Shown one piece after another: positions 25,185-35,357 of a stretch of 64,000 bases of DNA (position 1 is its first letter; each line of letters opens with the position of its first letter). The notes beneath the pieces were generated by a model that did no database searches, had not been told where the DNA came from, and was given only the letters and a program-made list of their open reading frames with translations. The stretch is from CAZXFH01 sp964640055 (GTDB lineage Bacteria; Fidelibacterota; UBA2242; JAFGTP01): contig CAZXFH010000015.1 in the NCBI GenBank assembly GCA_964640055.1, positions 1-64,000 on the forward strand, in the 5' to 3' direction. A program made the translations under genes and the position numbers.

Positions 25185-25817
25185 TTATTTTGCCTGAAGG
25201 CGATTGTTTAATTTCTGAATCCCTTCCTTATCAAATATCAGCAGGTCACAATCCATCAGCCGGTATGTGGAAACCTCCTCGGCATGATAGAGTTTAATAT
25301 TGGAAAAATTACGCACTGCCAAATAGAGTTTTTCCGTTATTTCGCCCACTAAAATGGCTACCTGTTTATGAGCAGCTTCCAGGCCCTGTAACAACTGCCG
25401 GATATTTCTGGATTTGGCAGCCTTAAAATTAAAATCTTTAATCACGCGGATAGCATCCTCTTTATATCGATATGCCAAAACACTCTTGCGGGCTAACTGT
25501 TTGACCTTTTTATTCACTTTCAGGTGGTGTTTATGCGATTGAGGACCAAAAGCACGGCCGCCACCCACCCATAAAGGACTGCGAATGGTACCCGCTCTGG
25601 CGGTTCCCCGTCCCTTTTGCGGCCAGGGTTTACGACCACCCCCACGAGCCTCTGCCCGCGTTTTAGCAGAATGGGTTCCGCGACGGGCATTGGTTTGCTC
25701 AGCCCGAACCACCGTGTAGATTGCGTGATCATTGGGTTCGATATCAAAAGCTGGCTGTTTCAGCTGCAGCTTTTCACCAGAATCAATACCGTCTTTTTTA
25801 TATACAGTGAACTCCAT
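25185..25817 (-). CDS. rplD: 50S ribosomal protein L4
   Basis: A 210-residue L4 with the extended tunnel loop (GGGRKPWPQKGRGTARAG, then SPLWVGGGRAFGP) and the globular core. In Enterobacteria L4 represses the S10 operon through a leader. Here rpsJ starts only 12 bases after tuf, so that leader does not exist in this arrangement. Confidence 0.98.
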   Translation of the reverse strand: MEFTVYKKDGIDSGEKLQLKQPAFDIEPNDHAIYTVVRAEQTNARRGTHSAKTRAEARGGGRKPWPQKGRGTARAGTIRSPLWVGGGRAFGPQSHKHHLKVNKKVKQLARKSVLAYRYKEDAIRVIKDFNFKAAKSRNIRQLLQGLEAAHKQVAILVGEITEKLYLAVRNFSNIKLYHAEEVSTYRLMDCDLLIFDKEGIQKLNNRLQAK

Positions 25818-25819
25818 GG

Positions 25820-26458
25820 CTAATTACTCTGCCTCCGAATGGTTACAATACTATTCCGGGCCCCCGGGATAGCACCCTTGATAAACAATAAATTCTTGTC
25901 GGCATCAACCCTTACCACAACTAAATTTTTAGTCGTGGTTATTCTGCCGCCGGTTCTTCCGGCCATTTTCAGGCCTTTAAAAACCCGCGAAGGATCCGCC
26001 GATTGACCAATGGATCCCGGTGAACGCAGTCGATCACTCTGCCCGTGAGTCTTGGGACCTCCGTGAAAATTATAGCGTCTGATTACGCCTTGAAAGCCTT
26101 TCCCCTTCGTGCGGCCGGTCACTTTAACCTTGTCACCCGGTTTAAATATATCGGCCTTAACTTCTTTGCCCTGTTCACAGTATTCCGCGTCAAATTCACG
26201 GAATTCCTTTAGGGAGCGATAGGGGTTGGCTTTGGCCTTTTTGAAATGACCCTGGAGCGGTTTATTCGTAAGCCGTTCCGGCTTCTCTCCAAATCCCAGT
26301 TGGACTGCTTCGTAGCCGTCCCTCTCAGCCGTTTTTACCTGCAAAACCTTACAGGGCCCTGCCTCTACCACCGTGACCGGCAAAACCTCACCTGTTTCAA
26401 CAAACAGCTGACTCATGCCTAACTTTTTTCCAATAATTCCTTTCATAACCCTGTCCAT
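25820..26458 (-). CDS. rplC: 50S ribosomal protein L3
   Basis: A 212-residue L3 with GIIGKKLGMSQLF at the start and FHGGPKTHGQSDRLRSPGS in the branch that reaches the peptidyl-transferase centre (usual site of Gln methylation). The ATG at 26458 overlaps the rpsJ stop by one base. A second ATG at 26446 gives the more usual MKGIIGKKLG start but has no better-spaced ribosome-binding site. Confidence 0.97.
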   Translation of the reverse strand: MDRVMKGIIGKKLGMSQLFVETGEVLPVTVVEAGPCKVLQVKTAERDGYEAVQLGFGEKPERLTNKPLQGHFKKAKANPYRSLKEFREFDAEYCEQGKEVKADIFKPGDKVKVTGRTKGKGFQGVIRRYNFHGGPKTHGQSDRLRSPGSIGQSADPSRVFKGLKMAGRTGGRITTTKNLVVVRVDADKNLLFIKGAIPGARNSIVTIRRQSN

Positions 26459-26766
26459 TATACTTTAATCTCAATATCTACACCGGCGGGAAGATCCAGG
26501 CGCATCAGTGCATCTACTGTTTTGGAGGTCGAATTCAAAATATCCACTAAGCGCTTGTGTATTTTCGTCTGAAACTGTTCCCTTGATTTCTTATTCACAT
26601 GTGGCGATTTGAGCACTGTGTAGACGGTGCGTTTCGTGGGTAAGGGAATCGGCCCGGAGACAACAGCACCGGTCGACTTAGCCGTGGCCACAATCTTCTT
26701 GGTACTTTTATCCAAGAGGTTGTGATCATAAGCTTTCAAATTTATACGTATTTTTTGCCCTGGCAC
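26458..26766 (-). CDS. rpsJ: 30S ribosomal protein S10 / NusE
   Basis: A 102-residue S10 starting MPGQKIRINLKAYDHNLLDK, with SGPIPLPTKRTVYTVLKSPH. Besides its place in the small-subunit head it is NusE, partner of NusG and NusB in antitermination. It opens the S10 operon immediately after tuf. Confidence 0.99.
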   Translation of the reverse strand: MPGQKIRINLKAYDHNLLDKSTKKIVATAKSTGAVVSGPIPLPTKRTVYTVLKSPHVNKKSREQFQTKIHKRLVDILNSTSKTVDALMRLDLPAGVDIEIKV

Positions 26767-26775
26767 TCTGTTACT

Positions 26776-27980
26776 CCTTTATTCGATTATTTCAGTTACA
26801 ACACCGGATGCCACTGTGCGACCGCCTTCACGAATCGCAAACCGCAAGCCCTTCTCCATCGCGATCTCGGTGATCAATTCCACTCCTATGGTTACATTGT
26901 CACCCGGCATGACCATATCAACGCCTTCCGGTAACTCCACCGATCCGGTCACATCTGTGGTCCGAAAATAAAACTGCGGACGATATCCATTGAAAAACGG
27001 GGTGTGACGACCGCCCTCTTCCTTCTTCAATACATAAACCTCGCCCTTGAACTTACAATGCGGCGTAATACTGCCGACTTCAGCTACAACCATACCACGC
27101 TGCAACCATTCCTTATCAATACCACGTAACAATAAACCCACATTATCACCGGCTTCTCCGCGCTCCAGCATCTTGCGAAACATCTCAACACCGGTCACCA
27201 CCGTCTTCTTGTGGCCTCCTAATCCTATTACCTCAACTTCATCGCCTACCTTGATCACACCACGGTCTATCCGACCCGTGCCAACCGTTCCACGACCCGT
27301 TATCGAAAAAACATCCTCTACCGGCATCAAAAAGGGCTTGTCCGTCTCCCGCTCCGGCGTGGGGATATAATCATCAATGGCTTCCATTAACTCATATATC
27401 GGCTTTACCTTCTCCTCATCTTCCGGATTATTCAAAGCCTCTAAAGCACTCCCCTGAATGATCGGTATATCGTCACCCGGAAATTCATACTTGCTCAACA
27501 GCTCCCGTAACTCCATCTCAACCAACTCTATCAACTCCGGATCATCAACCATATCGGTCTTGTTCATGAAAACCACAATCGCCGGCACATTCACCTGACG
27601 AGCCAACAATATGTGCTCACGGGTCTGCGGCATGGGACCGTCAAAAGCCGATACCACTAATATGGCGCCATCCATCTGCGCCGCTCCCGTGATCATATTC
27701 TTGATGTAATCCGCATGCCCCGGACAATCAACATGCGCATAATGACGCTTGTCCGTCTGATACTCCACATGCGCCGTGTTGATCGTGATCCCGCGCTCCT
27801 TCTCCTCAGGCGCATTGTCAATACTGTCAAAGGTCCGGGCGTCTGCTAAACCCTTCTTGTTTAACAACAAGGTCATCGCCGCCGTTAATGTCGTCTTACC
27901 ATGATCTACATGACCAATCGTGCCGACATTGACATGCGGCTTGGTTCGCTTGAATTGTTCCTTCGCCATGGGTTCTCCTT
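26776..27980 (-). repeat. direct repeat copy A (tuf gene)
   Basis: This 1205-base segment covers the whole tuf gene and its ribosome-binding site. By eye it matches 42399-43603 base for base at a constant offset of 15,623. Both repeats are in the same orientation, and identity stops abruptly on each side, which suggests recent or continuing gene conversion. Confidence 0.9.
26779..27969 (-). CDS. tuf: elongation factor Tu, copy 1 (S10-side)
   Basis: A 396-residue EF-Tu. G1 is GHVDHGKT, G2 lies in RGITINTAHVEY, G3 is DCPGHADY and G4 is NKTD; the domain II and III sequences are complete to the GVVTEIIE end. It delivers aminoacyl-tRNA to the ribosome. It sits between fusA and rpsJ as in str operons. 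Its protein is identical to the second copy at 42402-43592. Confidence 0.99.
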   Translation of the reverse strand: MAKEQFKRTKPHVNVGTIGHVDHGKTTLTAAMTLLLNKKGLADARTFDSIDNAPEEKERGITINTAHVEYQTDKRHYAHVDCPGHADYIKNMITGAAQMDGAILVVSAFDGPMPQTREHILLARQVNVPAIVVFMNKTDMVDDPELIELVEMELRELLSKYEFPGDDIPIIQGSALEALNNPEDEEKVKPIYELMEAIDDYIPTPERETDKPFLMPVEDVFSITGRGTVGTGRIDRGVIKVGDEVEVIGLGGHKKTVVTGVEMFRKMLERGEAGDNVGLLLRGIDKEWLQRGMVVAEVGSITPHCKFKGEVYVLKKEEGGRHTPFFNGYRPQFYFRTTDVTGSVELPEGVDMVMPGDNVTIGVELITEIAMEKGLRFAIREGGRTVASGVVTEIIE

Positions 27981-30075
27981 AATTTTTTGCAAATTCGGGA
28001 ATAAACCCGATCGTTTTTTCAATAATTTCATTTTGAATTTTTTCACCGCAAAATTCATAGCTGTGAAACTGTAAGGTAAATACGGCTCTGCCCTGGGTCA
28101 AAGAGCGCAGATCCGTGGCATAGCCGAAGACCTCCCGTAAAGGTACCCGCGCATGCACAATATTCCGGTCTTGCCGCTTATCCATATGTTCGATATCGGC
28201 TCTCCGTGAATTAAGATCGTTTACCACCTCACCCAGATAGGTGTCCGGGACAACTACTTCCAGGGACATGACCGGTTCCAGAATAATCGGATCCGCTTTT
28301 TTCAGCGCTTCTTCAGCAGCTGCGTAAGCAGCCTGTTCAAAGGCCATTTCATTGGAATCATCCTCATCATAATCGCCGCCTGTAATAATGACTTTTATGT
28401 TTTGCATCGGATAACCAGCCGATATCCCGGACGAAAGGCGATTCTTTATGCCATTCTCAATCGCCGGAAAAAATTCTTTGGGAAACTCATCTTTATTTAG
28501 GGTGTTCACAATAGTGAATTTCTTGCTCTTTGTGTCTGGAAGTACCGTGACACTGACCACTGCATACTGGGTTTTATTGATCGATTGCTTGATAAACTCT
28601 TCCCGGGCTTCGGCTGTCTCCCGGATTGTTTCCCGGTAACTCACCTGCGGCTTTCCGATGTGCGCATTGACTTTAAATTCACGTAACAGGCGATCTATTA
28701 GCACTTCCAGGTGCAGTTCACCCATGCCCGCCACAATTGTCTGGCCGGTCTCTTCATCCTCTGAAACCCGAAAGGTGGGATCTTCAAAGGTTAAGCGCTC
28801 CAAAGCCTTGTTCAGATTTTCATATTCCGCCTTGGTCTTGGGTTCAATCGCTACGGAAATTACCGGCTCGGGAAATTCCATGGATTCCAGAATGATCGGA
28901 TGTTTTAAATCACACAGCGTGTGTCCGGTAATACTCTTTTTCAGACCCACGACAGCCCCGATCTCACCCGCTGATAAACTTTGCCGGTCCTCTCTTTTAT
29001 TGGCATGCATTAAAAGCAGTCGGTTGATACGTTCTTTCTTGCGCAGCAGGGGATTATAGACGGCGGCCCCTTTGGTAACTTTACCAGAATAGACCCGGAT
29101 ATAACTAAGCCGCCCCACATGTTGGTCATTGACAATCTTAAAAATCAGCGCCGCAAAGGGGCTCTCCAGGCTGGGACGCCGCTTAATGACATGACCCTTC
29201 ACGTCCAGCCCGGAAATAGGCGGTACATCAAAAGGTGAGGGCAGATAGGTTACGATAGCATCCAGCAGAGGCTGTACGCCTTTATTGCGAAAAGCCGCCC
29301 CACATAGAACCGGGACCACTTTATTATCTAAGGTAGCTGTGCGAATAGCATTCATAATCTCTTTTTGGCTGAGATGCTCACCATTCAGATATTTTGTCAG
29401 CAGCACATCATCATATTCGGCAATTTCTTCCAGCAATAGTTTTCGATATTCCTTGGCCTCCTCCTTGAGATCATCAGGCACTTCATCCATGGTGTAATGA
29501 CTGCCCAGGGAATCCGCATCATAGATGACACTCTGCATATTGACCAGATCAATAATGCCATTAAACAGCTCTCCGCTACCGATCGGCAGGGTTAATACCA
29601 GCGGATTAGCCTTTAAACGCTCTTTGATCATTTTTAATACATTGTAAAAATTGGCGCCGGTACGGTCCATTTTATTGACAAAAGCAATCCGGGGAATATC
29701 ATAGTGATCCGCCTGCCGCCATACCGTTTCACTCTGCGGTTCCACGCCACCCACCGCACAGAATATGGCGATCGCTCCATCCAAAACCCGCAGGGAGCGC
29801 TCCACCTCAGCGGTGAAATCCACATGCCCGGGTGTATCCAAAATATTGATACGGTGGTTATTCCAATAACACGTGGTAGCGGCGGAAGTAATGGTGATAC
29901 CGCGTTCTTTTTCCTGATCCATCCAGTCCATGGCCGCTGCGCCGTCATGCACCTCGCCCATGCGGTGCAATTTACCGGTATAAAAGAGCATTCTTTCGGT
30001 TGTCGTGGTCTTACCCGCATCAATATGCGCCATAATACCAATATTTCTTACTTTTCTTAGATCACGCTCTCTCAC
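27979..30075 (-). CDS. fusA: elongation factor G
   Basis: A 698-residue translocase with the G1 motif AHIDAGKTTTTERML, G3 DTPGHVDF, G4 NKMD, and domains II-V through the C-terminal FEFCGEKI-like end. It is the canonical EF-G between rpsG and tuf. The long unbroken reading and motif spacing support full function in translocation and probably ribosome recycling. Confidence 0.98.
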   Translation of the reverse strand: MRERDLRKVRNIGIMAHIDAGKTTTTERMLFYTGKLHRMGEVHDGAAAMDWMDQEKERGITITSAATTCYWNNHRINILDTPGHVDFTAEVERSLRVLDGAIAIFCAVGGVEPQSETVWRQADHYDIPRIAFVNKMDRTGANFYNVLKMIKERLKANPLVLTLPIGSGELFNGIIDLVNMQSVIYDADSLGSHYTMDEVPDDLKEEAKEYRKLLLEEIAEYDDVLLTKYLNGEHLSQKEIMNAIRTATLDNKVVPVLCGAAFRNKGVQPLLDAIVTYLPSPFDVPPISGLDVKGHVIKRRPSLESPFAALIFKIVNDQHVGRLSYIRVYSGKVTKGAAVYNPLLRKKERINRLLLMHANKREDRQSLSAGEIGAVVGLKKSITGHTLCDLKHPIILESMEFPEPVISVAIEPKTKAEYENLNKALERLTFEDPTFRVSEDEETGQTIVAGMGELHLEVLIDRLLREFKVNAHIGKPQVSYRETIRETAEAREEFIKQSINKTQYAVVSVTVLPDTKSKKFTIVNTLNKDEFPKEFFPAIENGIKNRLSSGISAGYPMQNIKVIITGGDYDEDDSNEMAFEQAAYAAAEEALKKADPIILEPVMSLEVVVPDTYLGEVVNDLNSRRADIEHMDKRQDRNIVHARVPLREVFGYATDLRSLTQGRAVFTLQFHSYEFCGEKIQNEIIEKTIGFIPEFAKN

Positions 30076-30095
30076 AATAATCCTTATTTGCTTTG

Positions 30096-30563
30096 TTATC
30101 CGAAATGGGCAAAGGCTTTATTGGCTTCGGCCATGCGATGGGTTTCCTCCTTCTTCCGAATCGCACCCCCCTCATTATTGGAAGCAGCCAGCAGTTCATC
30201 CGCCAGCTTATCCGCCATGTAACCACCTGACCGTTTTTTGGCATTGGTGATTATCCAGCGGGAAGCCAGGGCAAACCGCCTTTTGGAATCCACTTCAACC
30301 GGCACCTGATATGTGGCCCCTCCGATTCGCCGGGACTTGACCTCCATGATCGGAGAAACATTCTTGACCGCCTTTTTAAACACTTCCAGGCCGGTTTTCT
30401 TCTGTCGCTTTTCAATGGTTTCCATGGAAGTGTAAAAAATCATTTCCGCTAAGGACTTTTTTCCTTTCTGCATCAGATAGTTAATGAATTTAGATACCTG
30501 TTTATCCCCATACTTGGCATCGGGTATTATTTTATGTTTGATCGTCTTTTTTCTTCTTGTCAT
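30096..30563 (-). CDS. rpsG: 30S ribosomal protein S7
   Basis: A 155-residue S7 with FINYLMQKGKKSLAEMIFYT, GGATYQVPVEVDSKRRFALA and the conserved TNAKKRSGGYMADKLADELL. The in-frame reading continues upstream into rpsL without family support, so the ATG at 30563 is taken. It initiates assembly of the small-subunit head. Confidence 0.98.
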   Translation of the reverse strand: MTRRKKTIKHKIIPDAKYGDKQVSKFINYLMQKGKKSLAEMIFYTSMETIEKRQKKTGLEVFKKAVKNVSPIMEVKSRRIGGATYQVPVEVDSKRRFALASRWIITNAKKRSGGYMADKLADELLAASNNEGGAIRKKEETHRMAEANKAFAHFG

Positions 30564-30579
30564 TAAATTCACTCCTTGC

Positions 30580-30951
30580 TTATGTCGGCCGTTTGGTTCC
30601 GTAACGAGAGCGACTCTGTTTGCGGTCGGTAACCCCGGCCGTATCCAAAGTACCCCTGACAATATGGTAACGTACACCCGGCAGGTCTTTGACACGGCCA
30701 CCCTCTACCAAGACGATCGAGTGCTCCTGCAGGTTATGCCCTTCCCCAGGTATATAAGCATTCACTTCTTTCCCGTTGGACAAGCGCACTCGCGCTACTT
30801 TACGCAGCGCTGAATTCGGCTTTTTGGGCGTAGTGGTATACACGCGGGTACAGACACCACGCTTTTGCGGGCAACCCTCCAAAGCGCGGGCTTTGCTCTT
30901 GTGAGTTACTTTTTTACGTCCTTTGCGAATTAACTGATTTATCGTCGGCAT
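30580..30951 (-). CDS. rpsL: 30S ribosomal protein S12
   Basis: A 123-residue S12 starting MPTINQLIRKGRKKVTHKSK. The decoding-centre loop TTPKKPNSALRKVAR keeps the lysine that is altered in streptomycin resistance, and GVRYHIVRGTLDTAGV carries the second conserved loop. It follows rpoC after an 86-base gap that shows nothing notable. Confidence 0.99.
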   Translation of the reverse strand: MPTINQLIRKGRKKVTHKSKARALEGCPQKRGVCTRVYTTTPKKPNSALRKVARVRLSNGKEVNAYIPGEGHNLQEHSIVLVEGGRVKDLPGVRYHIVRGTLDTAGVTDRKQSRSRYGTKRPT

Positions 30952-31037
30952 ATTTTCTCCATTCTCTCCATGGTAAAAGCCTATAAAAATACAATATCTC
31001 TTATACTATTGCAATACTTTTCCCCATTAAATATTGA

Positions 31038-34000
31038 TTACTTTTGTAAGGCAGCCAGCTCCTCTTCCTCTGTCTTCTTTTGTTCCTTGATGCGTTCCCA
31101 TTCTTCACTCTCTTCTTCCGGCTCCAGTACAATAACATCCTGGTATTTACGCATTCCGGTTCCGGCCGGAATCAGACGCCCAACAATTACATTTTCTTTC
31201 AGACCGCGCATATAATCGGTTTTGGAGGCTGTGGAAGCATCCGTCAGTACACGGGTTGTCTCCTGGAAAGAGGCCGCTGAAATAAAGGATTCAGTCCCCA
31301 GGGAAGCGCGGGTGATACCCAGTAACATTTCCGTAAATTTGGCCGGTCTCGCTCTTCTGGCCTTGGCCGGTTCCTTGTCGTCATCCTTGAGAATGCGATT
31401 ATACTTGGCGAATTCGGTTTTATTTACGACTTCGTCTTCATTCCAGTCGGAATCACCAGCCTTAGTGATCACCACATAATCCTCGATACGATCATTTTCT
31501 TCTATCAATTCATTCTTAGAGACCTGGTCGCCCTCGAGCAGATCAGTATCGCCGGAATCTTCAATGCGCACTTTCTGCATCATCTGGCGTACGATTACCT
31601 CAACATGCTTGTCATTAATCCGTACCCCCTGTAAACGGTAGACCTCCTGAATTTCATTGACCAGATATTCCTGAACGCGGCGCGGATCCTGCACAGCCAA
31701 GATATCACGGGGTGAAACCGGGCCTTCACACAAACGGTCACCGGCTCTGACCCAGTCCCCCTGATTGACCAGCACATAACGGCCATAGGGCATTTTATAC
31801 TTCTTCTGCTGGCCTTCCGGACCTTCTACAATAATTTCGCGAATACCTTTCTTGGTTTCCCCAAACTTTATGCGGCCATCTATTTCCGCAATTACAGCCG
31901 GATTCTTGGGTTTCCGGGCTTCGAACAATTCGGCCACACGCGGCAGACCACCGGTAATATCACTGCTCTTGCCGGTTTCCTTCGGTTTCTTGGCTAGCAT
32001 ATCACCGGCAATAACTTCGTCACCTTCATTGACCGACAGCATGGCCCGTACAGGTAAAATAAAGCCTTGGTGGACCACTTCCTGCCCGTCTTCCTGAGAT
32101 ACGATATCAATCCGGGGATGGATGGTTCGATCTTTGGATTCTATGATCGTCGCAGACTTATGGCCCGATTCATCGGCCTCCACACTGTAGGTTACATCCT
32201 CAATCAGATCGACAAACCGGACTTTTCCGGAATGTAAGGCCAGAATATGATCCATATAAATATCCCAGCGGAAAAGCGTATCACCCGGGGTTACTTCATC
32301 GCCTTCATCCACGATAATATGGGCCCCGTAGGGAATGTTATAAGTAGAGGTAACACGATCGTTTTCATCTATGATACTGAGTGTTGCATTGCGCGAAAGT
32401 ACCACCCGGCAGTTACCTTTGGGATAATTCACCGCTTTATAATCCTCGGAAAAGGCCACTTTGCCCTTGGTTTTGGCCACGGTCTCTGATTCTTCCACAA
32501 TCCGGGCGGCCGTACCACCAAAATGGAAGGTCCGCAGGGTTAACTGCGTTCCGGGTTCACCAATCGCCTGGGCGGCCATGATTCCTACCGACTCGCCCAT
32601 ACTGACTTTGGTCCCGGTGGCTAAGTTGCGTCCGTAACAGCGGGCACAAACACCCCGCTTGGATTCACAGGTTAATACGGAACGAATCCGAACCCGTTCG
32701 ATGCCCACCTGCTGAATACGCCGAGCTTTGACTTCATCAATCAACTGACCGGCTTCCACAATAATCTCATCATCATCCTCAGGATGAAAAATATCTTCCT
32801 GGGCCACACGACCGGCAATACGATCCGCCAAACTCTCAATTACATTTTCTTCCTTTTTCAGCGCGGAGGCTTCAATACCGTTAATTGTGCCGCAATCTTC
32901 TTCATTAATCACCACATCCTGGGCCACATCAACCAGTCGGCGGGTCAGATAACCGGCATCGGCGGTTTTCAGCGCCGTATCAGCCAGACCCTTACGCGCA
33001 CCATGGGTTGAAATAAAGTATTCCAGCACTGACAATCCTTCCTTGAAGTTGGAAGTGATCGGTGTTTCAATAATTTCACCCACCTGGCCGCTAAGGGTCT
33101 TCTGGGGTTTAGCCATCAGACCACGCATGGCAGCCAGCTGTTTAATCTGGTCTCCGCTACCACGGGCGCCGGAATCCGCCATCATATACAGCGGATTAAA
33201 GCCCTGTTTGTGGTTGGCAAAGTTTTCCAACATGACTTCCGATAAATTGTTGGTGGTATGGGTCCAGTTATCGATTATTTTATTGTACCGTTCGCCTTCC
33301 GTCAGAATTCCCCGTTTATTTTTATCCTGAATTTCTTCAACCCGTTTAAAGGCTTCCTGTAAAATATCATCTTTTTGCGGGGGAATCAAAACATCAGCGA
33401 TAGCCATAGAGGTGCCTGATTTGGTGGCAAATCTGAAGCCAATATCTTTCAGGTTATCCAGGAACTGTACCGTTTCATAATTTCCGGCTGCGTGGAATAC
33501 ATCACCAACAATCTTTTCCAGACCCCGTTTACTGATCAACTCATTCACATAACCCATGCCTTCCGGTAAGAAGCTATTCAGTAAAGCACGGCCCACTGTG
33601 GTGTCAATCAACTTGCCATTGACACGTACCTTGACTTTGGCGTGAATATCAACGGCATTGACATCATAGGCCATTATGGCCTCATGAATGGAGGAAAATA
33701 TTTTGCCTTCCCCTTTAACGCCATCCTTTTTCCGGGTGATGTAATATACACCCAAAACCATATCCTGCGTTGGAATAGAAATCGGATTACCATGGGCTGG
33801 ATGTAAAATATTATGACTGGAGAGGGATAATATACGGCTCTCCATCTGGGCTTCATAGGATAAGGGCACATGTACTGCCATCTGGTCGCCATCAAAGTCA
33901 GCATTAAACGCCGTACAAACCAAGGGATGGATCTGAATCGCTTTGCCTTCAATTAATACCGGCTGAAAGGCCTGAATTCCCAGGCGGTGCAGCGTCGGGG

Positions 34001-35324
34001 CCCGATTTAATAAAACGGGATGATCCTCCACCACATATTCCAGCAGTTTGTATACTTCCGGATCTTTGCTTTCCACCATGGTTTTGGCTGCTTTGGGGGT
34101 CTTGCCGATTCCGCGCCGTAATAGCTGGTGAATAATATGCGGTTTGAACAGCTCGATGGCCATCTCTTTGGGCAAGCCGCACTGATGCATTTTTAACTGC
34201 GGACCGACTACAATCACTGAGCGACCACTGTAGTCAACCCGTTTTCCCAATAGATTTTGACGGAAGCGCCCCTCTTTCCCTTTCAACATATCACTCAAAC
34301 TTTTCAAGGGACGTCGGGTACCGCTGCGCACCTCTGTACGGCGACGGCTATTATCAAAAAGCGAATCAACCGCTTCCTGCAGCATACGCTTTTCATTACG
34401 CAGAATCACATCCGGTGCTTTTATTTCCATGAGCTGTTTCAACCGATTATTGCGAATAATCACCCGCCGGTACAGGTCATTCAGGTCACTGGCAGCAAAT
34501 CGCCCCCCCTCCAGGGGAACCAGCGGTCGCAGATCAGGCGGGATAACCGGGAGTACGGTGATCACCATCCACTCCGGTTTATTGATCATTTCGCCTTCTT
34601 TCGGAAGAAAGGCACGGATAACCTTTAAGCGTTTTAAAATTTCATTCTTTTTGGTACGTGAGCGTCGTGTTTTTAAATCTTTTTTCAGATCCCGTACCAT
34701 CTTTTCGATATCCATTTTCTCCAAGAGCTCACGAATGGCTTCACCACCGGTCTTGGCGATAAAATAATCCTCAGCCTCTTCTTCCTCGAACAGATCACTC
34801 TTGGGGCCATATTGCATCACGTTCTCGAGGTACTCTTCCTCGGTAATAACTGATTTATAAGGCAGTTCGGATTTGCCTTGATTCAAGACAACATATTTTT
34901 CATAGTAAACAATCTCTTCCAGCTCGCGGATCTTGACGCCCAGAAGATAATAGAGTTTGCTGGGAATAGATCTGAGAAACCAGATATGAACCACTGGCAC
35001 AGCCAGTGTAATGTGACCCATACGTTCTCTTCTGACCTTCTTACGGGCCACTTCCACACCGCAGCGGTCACAGATGATGCCTTTGTAGCGAATCCGTTTG
35101 TATTTCCCGCAGTGACATTCATAATCCTTAACCGGTCCGAAAATCTTCTCGCAGAACAGGCCATCTTTTTCCGGTTTGTAAGACCGGTAATTAATTGTCT
35201 CCGGTTTAAGCACTTCTCCCCGGGAACGCATTAAAATTCTTTCCGGCGAAGAAAGATGTATGTTTATCTTCTCAAAATCATGTTTTTTACTAAAAGTTTT
35301 TATATAAGGTTTTGCAGCCTGCAT
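31038..35324 (-). CDS. rpoC: RNA polymerase beta' subunit
   Basis: A 1428-residue beta' subunit. The N-terminal zinc-binding domain (ECHCGKYKRIRYKGIICDRC) is followed by the catalytic NADFDGDQMAVH motif binding the active-site magnesium. The trigger-loop region and a second zinc site (SVLTCESKRGVCARCYGRN) are also present. The GGAGG ribosome-binding site lies 13 bases before the ATG, slightly far. It is cotranscribed with rpoB. Confidence 0.98.
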   Translation of the reverse strand: MQAAKPYIKTFSKKHDFEKINIHLSSPERILMRSRGEVLKPETINYRSYKPEKDGLFCEKIFGPVKDYECHCGKYKRIRYKGIICDRCGVEVARKKVRRERMGHITLAVPVVHIWFLRSIPSKLYYLLGVKIRELEEIVYYEKYVVLNQGKSELPYKSVITEEEYLENVMQYGPKSDLFEEEEAEDYFIAKTGGEAIRELLEKMDIEKMVRDLKKDLKTRRSRTKKNEILKRLKVIRAFLPKEGEMINKPEWMVITVLPVIPPDLRPLVPLEGGRFAASDLNDLYRRVIIRNNRLKQLMEIKAPDVILRNEKRMLQEAVDSLFDNSRRRTEVRSGTRRPLKSLSDMLKGKEGRFRQNLLGKRVDYSGRSVIVVGPQLKMHQCGLPKEMAIELFKPHIIHQLLRRGIGKTPKAAKTMVESKDPEVYKLLEYVVEDHPVLLNRAPTLHRLGIQAFQPVLIEGKAIQIHPLVCTAFNADFDGDQMAVHVPLSYEAQMESRILSLSSHNILHPAHGNPISIPTQDMVLGVYYITRKKDGVKGEGKIFSSIHEAIMAYDVNAVDIHAKVKVRVNGKLIDTTVGRALLNSFLPEGMGYVNELISKRGLEKIVGDVFHAAGNYETVQFLDNLKDIGFRFATKSGTSMAIADVLIPPQKDDILQEAFKRVEEIQDKNKRGILTEGERYNKIIDNWTHTTNNLSEVMLENFANHKQGFNPLYMMADSGARGSGDQIKQLAAMRGLMAKPQKTLSGQVGEIIETPITSNFKEGLSVLEYFISTHGARKGLADTALKTADAGYLTRRLVDVAQDVVINEEDCGTINGIEASALKKEENVIESLADRIAGRVAQEDIFHPEDDDEIIVEAGQLIDEVKARRIQQVGIERVRIRSVLTCESKRGVCARCYGRNLATGTKVSMGESVGIMAAQAIGEPGTQLTLRTFHFGGTAARIVEESETVAKTKGKVAFSEDYKAVNYPKGNCRVVLSRNATLSIIDENDRVTSTYNIPYGAHIIVDEGDEVTPGDTLFRWDIYMDHILALHSGKVRFVDLIEDVTYSVEADESGHKSATIIESKDRTIHPRIDIVSQEDGQEVVHQGFILPVRAMLSVNEGDEVIAGDMLAKKPKETGKSSDITGGLPRVAELFEARKPKNPAVIAEIDGRIKFGETKKGIREIIVEGPEGQQKKYKMPYGRYVLVNQGDWVRAGDRLCEGPVSPRDILAVQDPRRVQEYLVNEIQEVYRLQGVRINDKHVEVIVRQMMQKVRIEDSGDTDLLEGDQVSKNELIEENDRIEDYVVITKAGDSDWNEDEVVNKTEFAKYNRILKDDDKEPAKARRARPAKFTEMLLGITRASLGTESFISAASFQETTRVLTDASTASKTDYMRGLKENVIVGRLIPAGTGMRKYQDVIVLEPEEESEEWERIKEQKKTEEEELAALQK

Positions 35325-35357
35325 ATTGGTTTATCATCCTCCAACGGTTACGGACAA

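Noticed and set aside
27047..27370. A 107-codon plus-strand frame present opposite both tuf copies
   Set aside because: It is the antisense shadow of a highly conserved gene; it appears twice only because the DNA repeats are identical.
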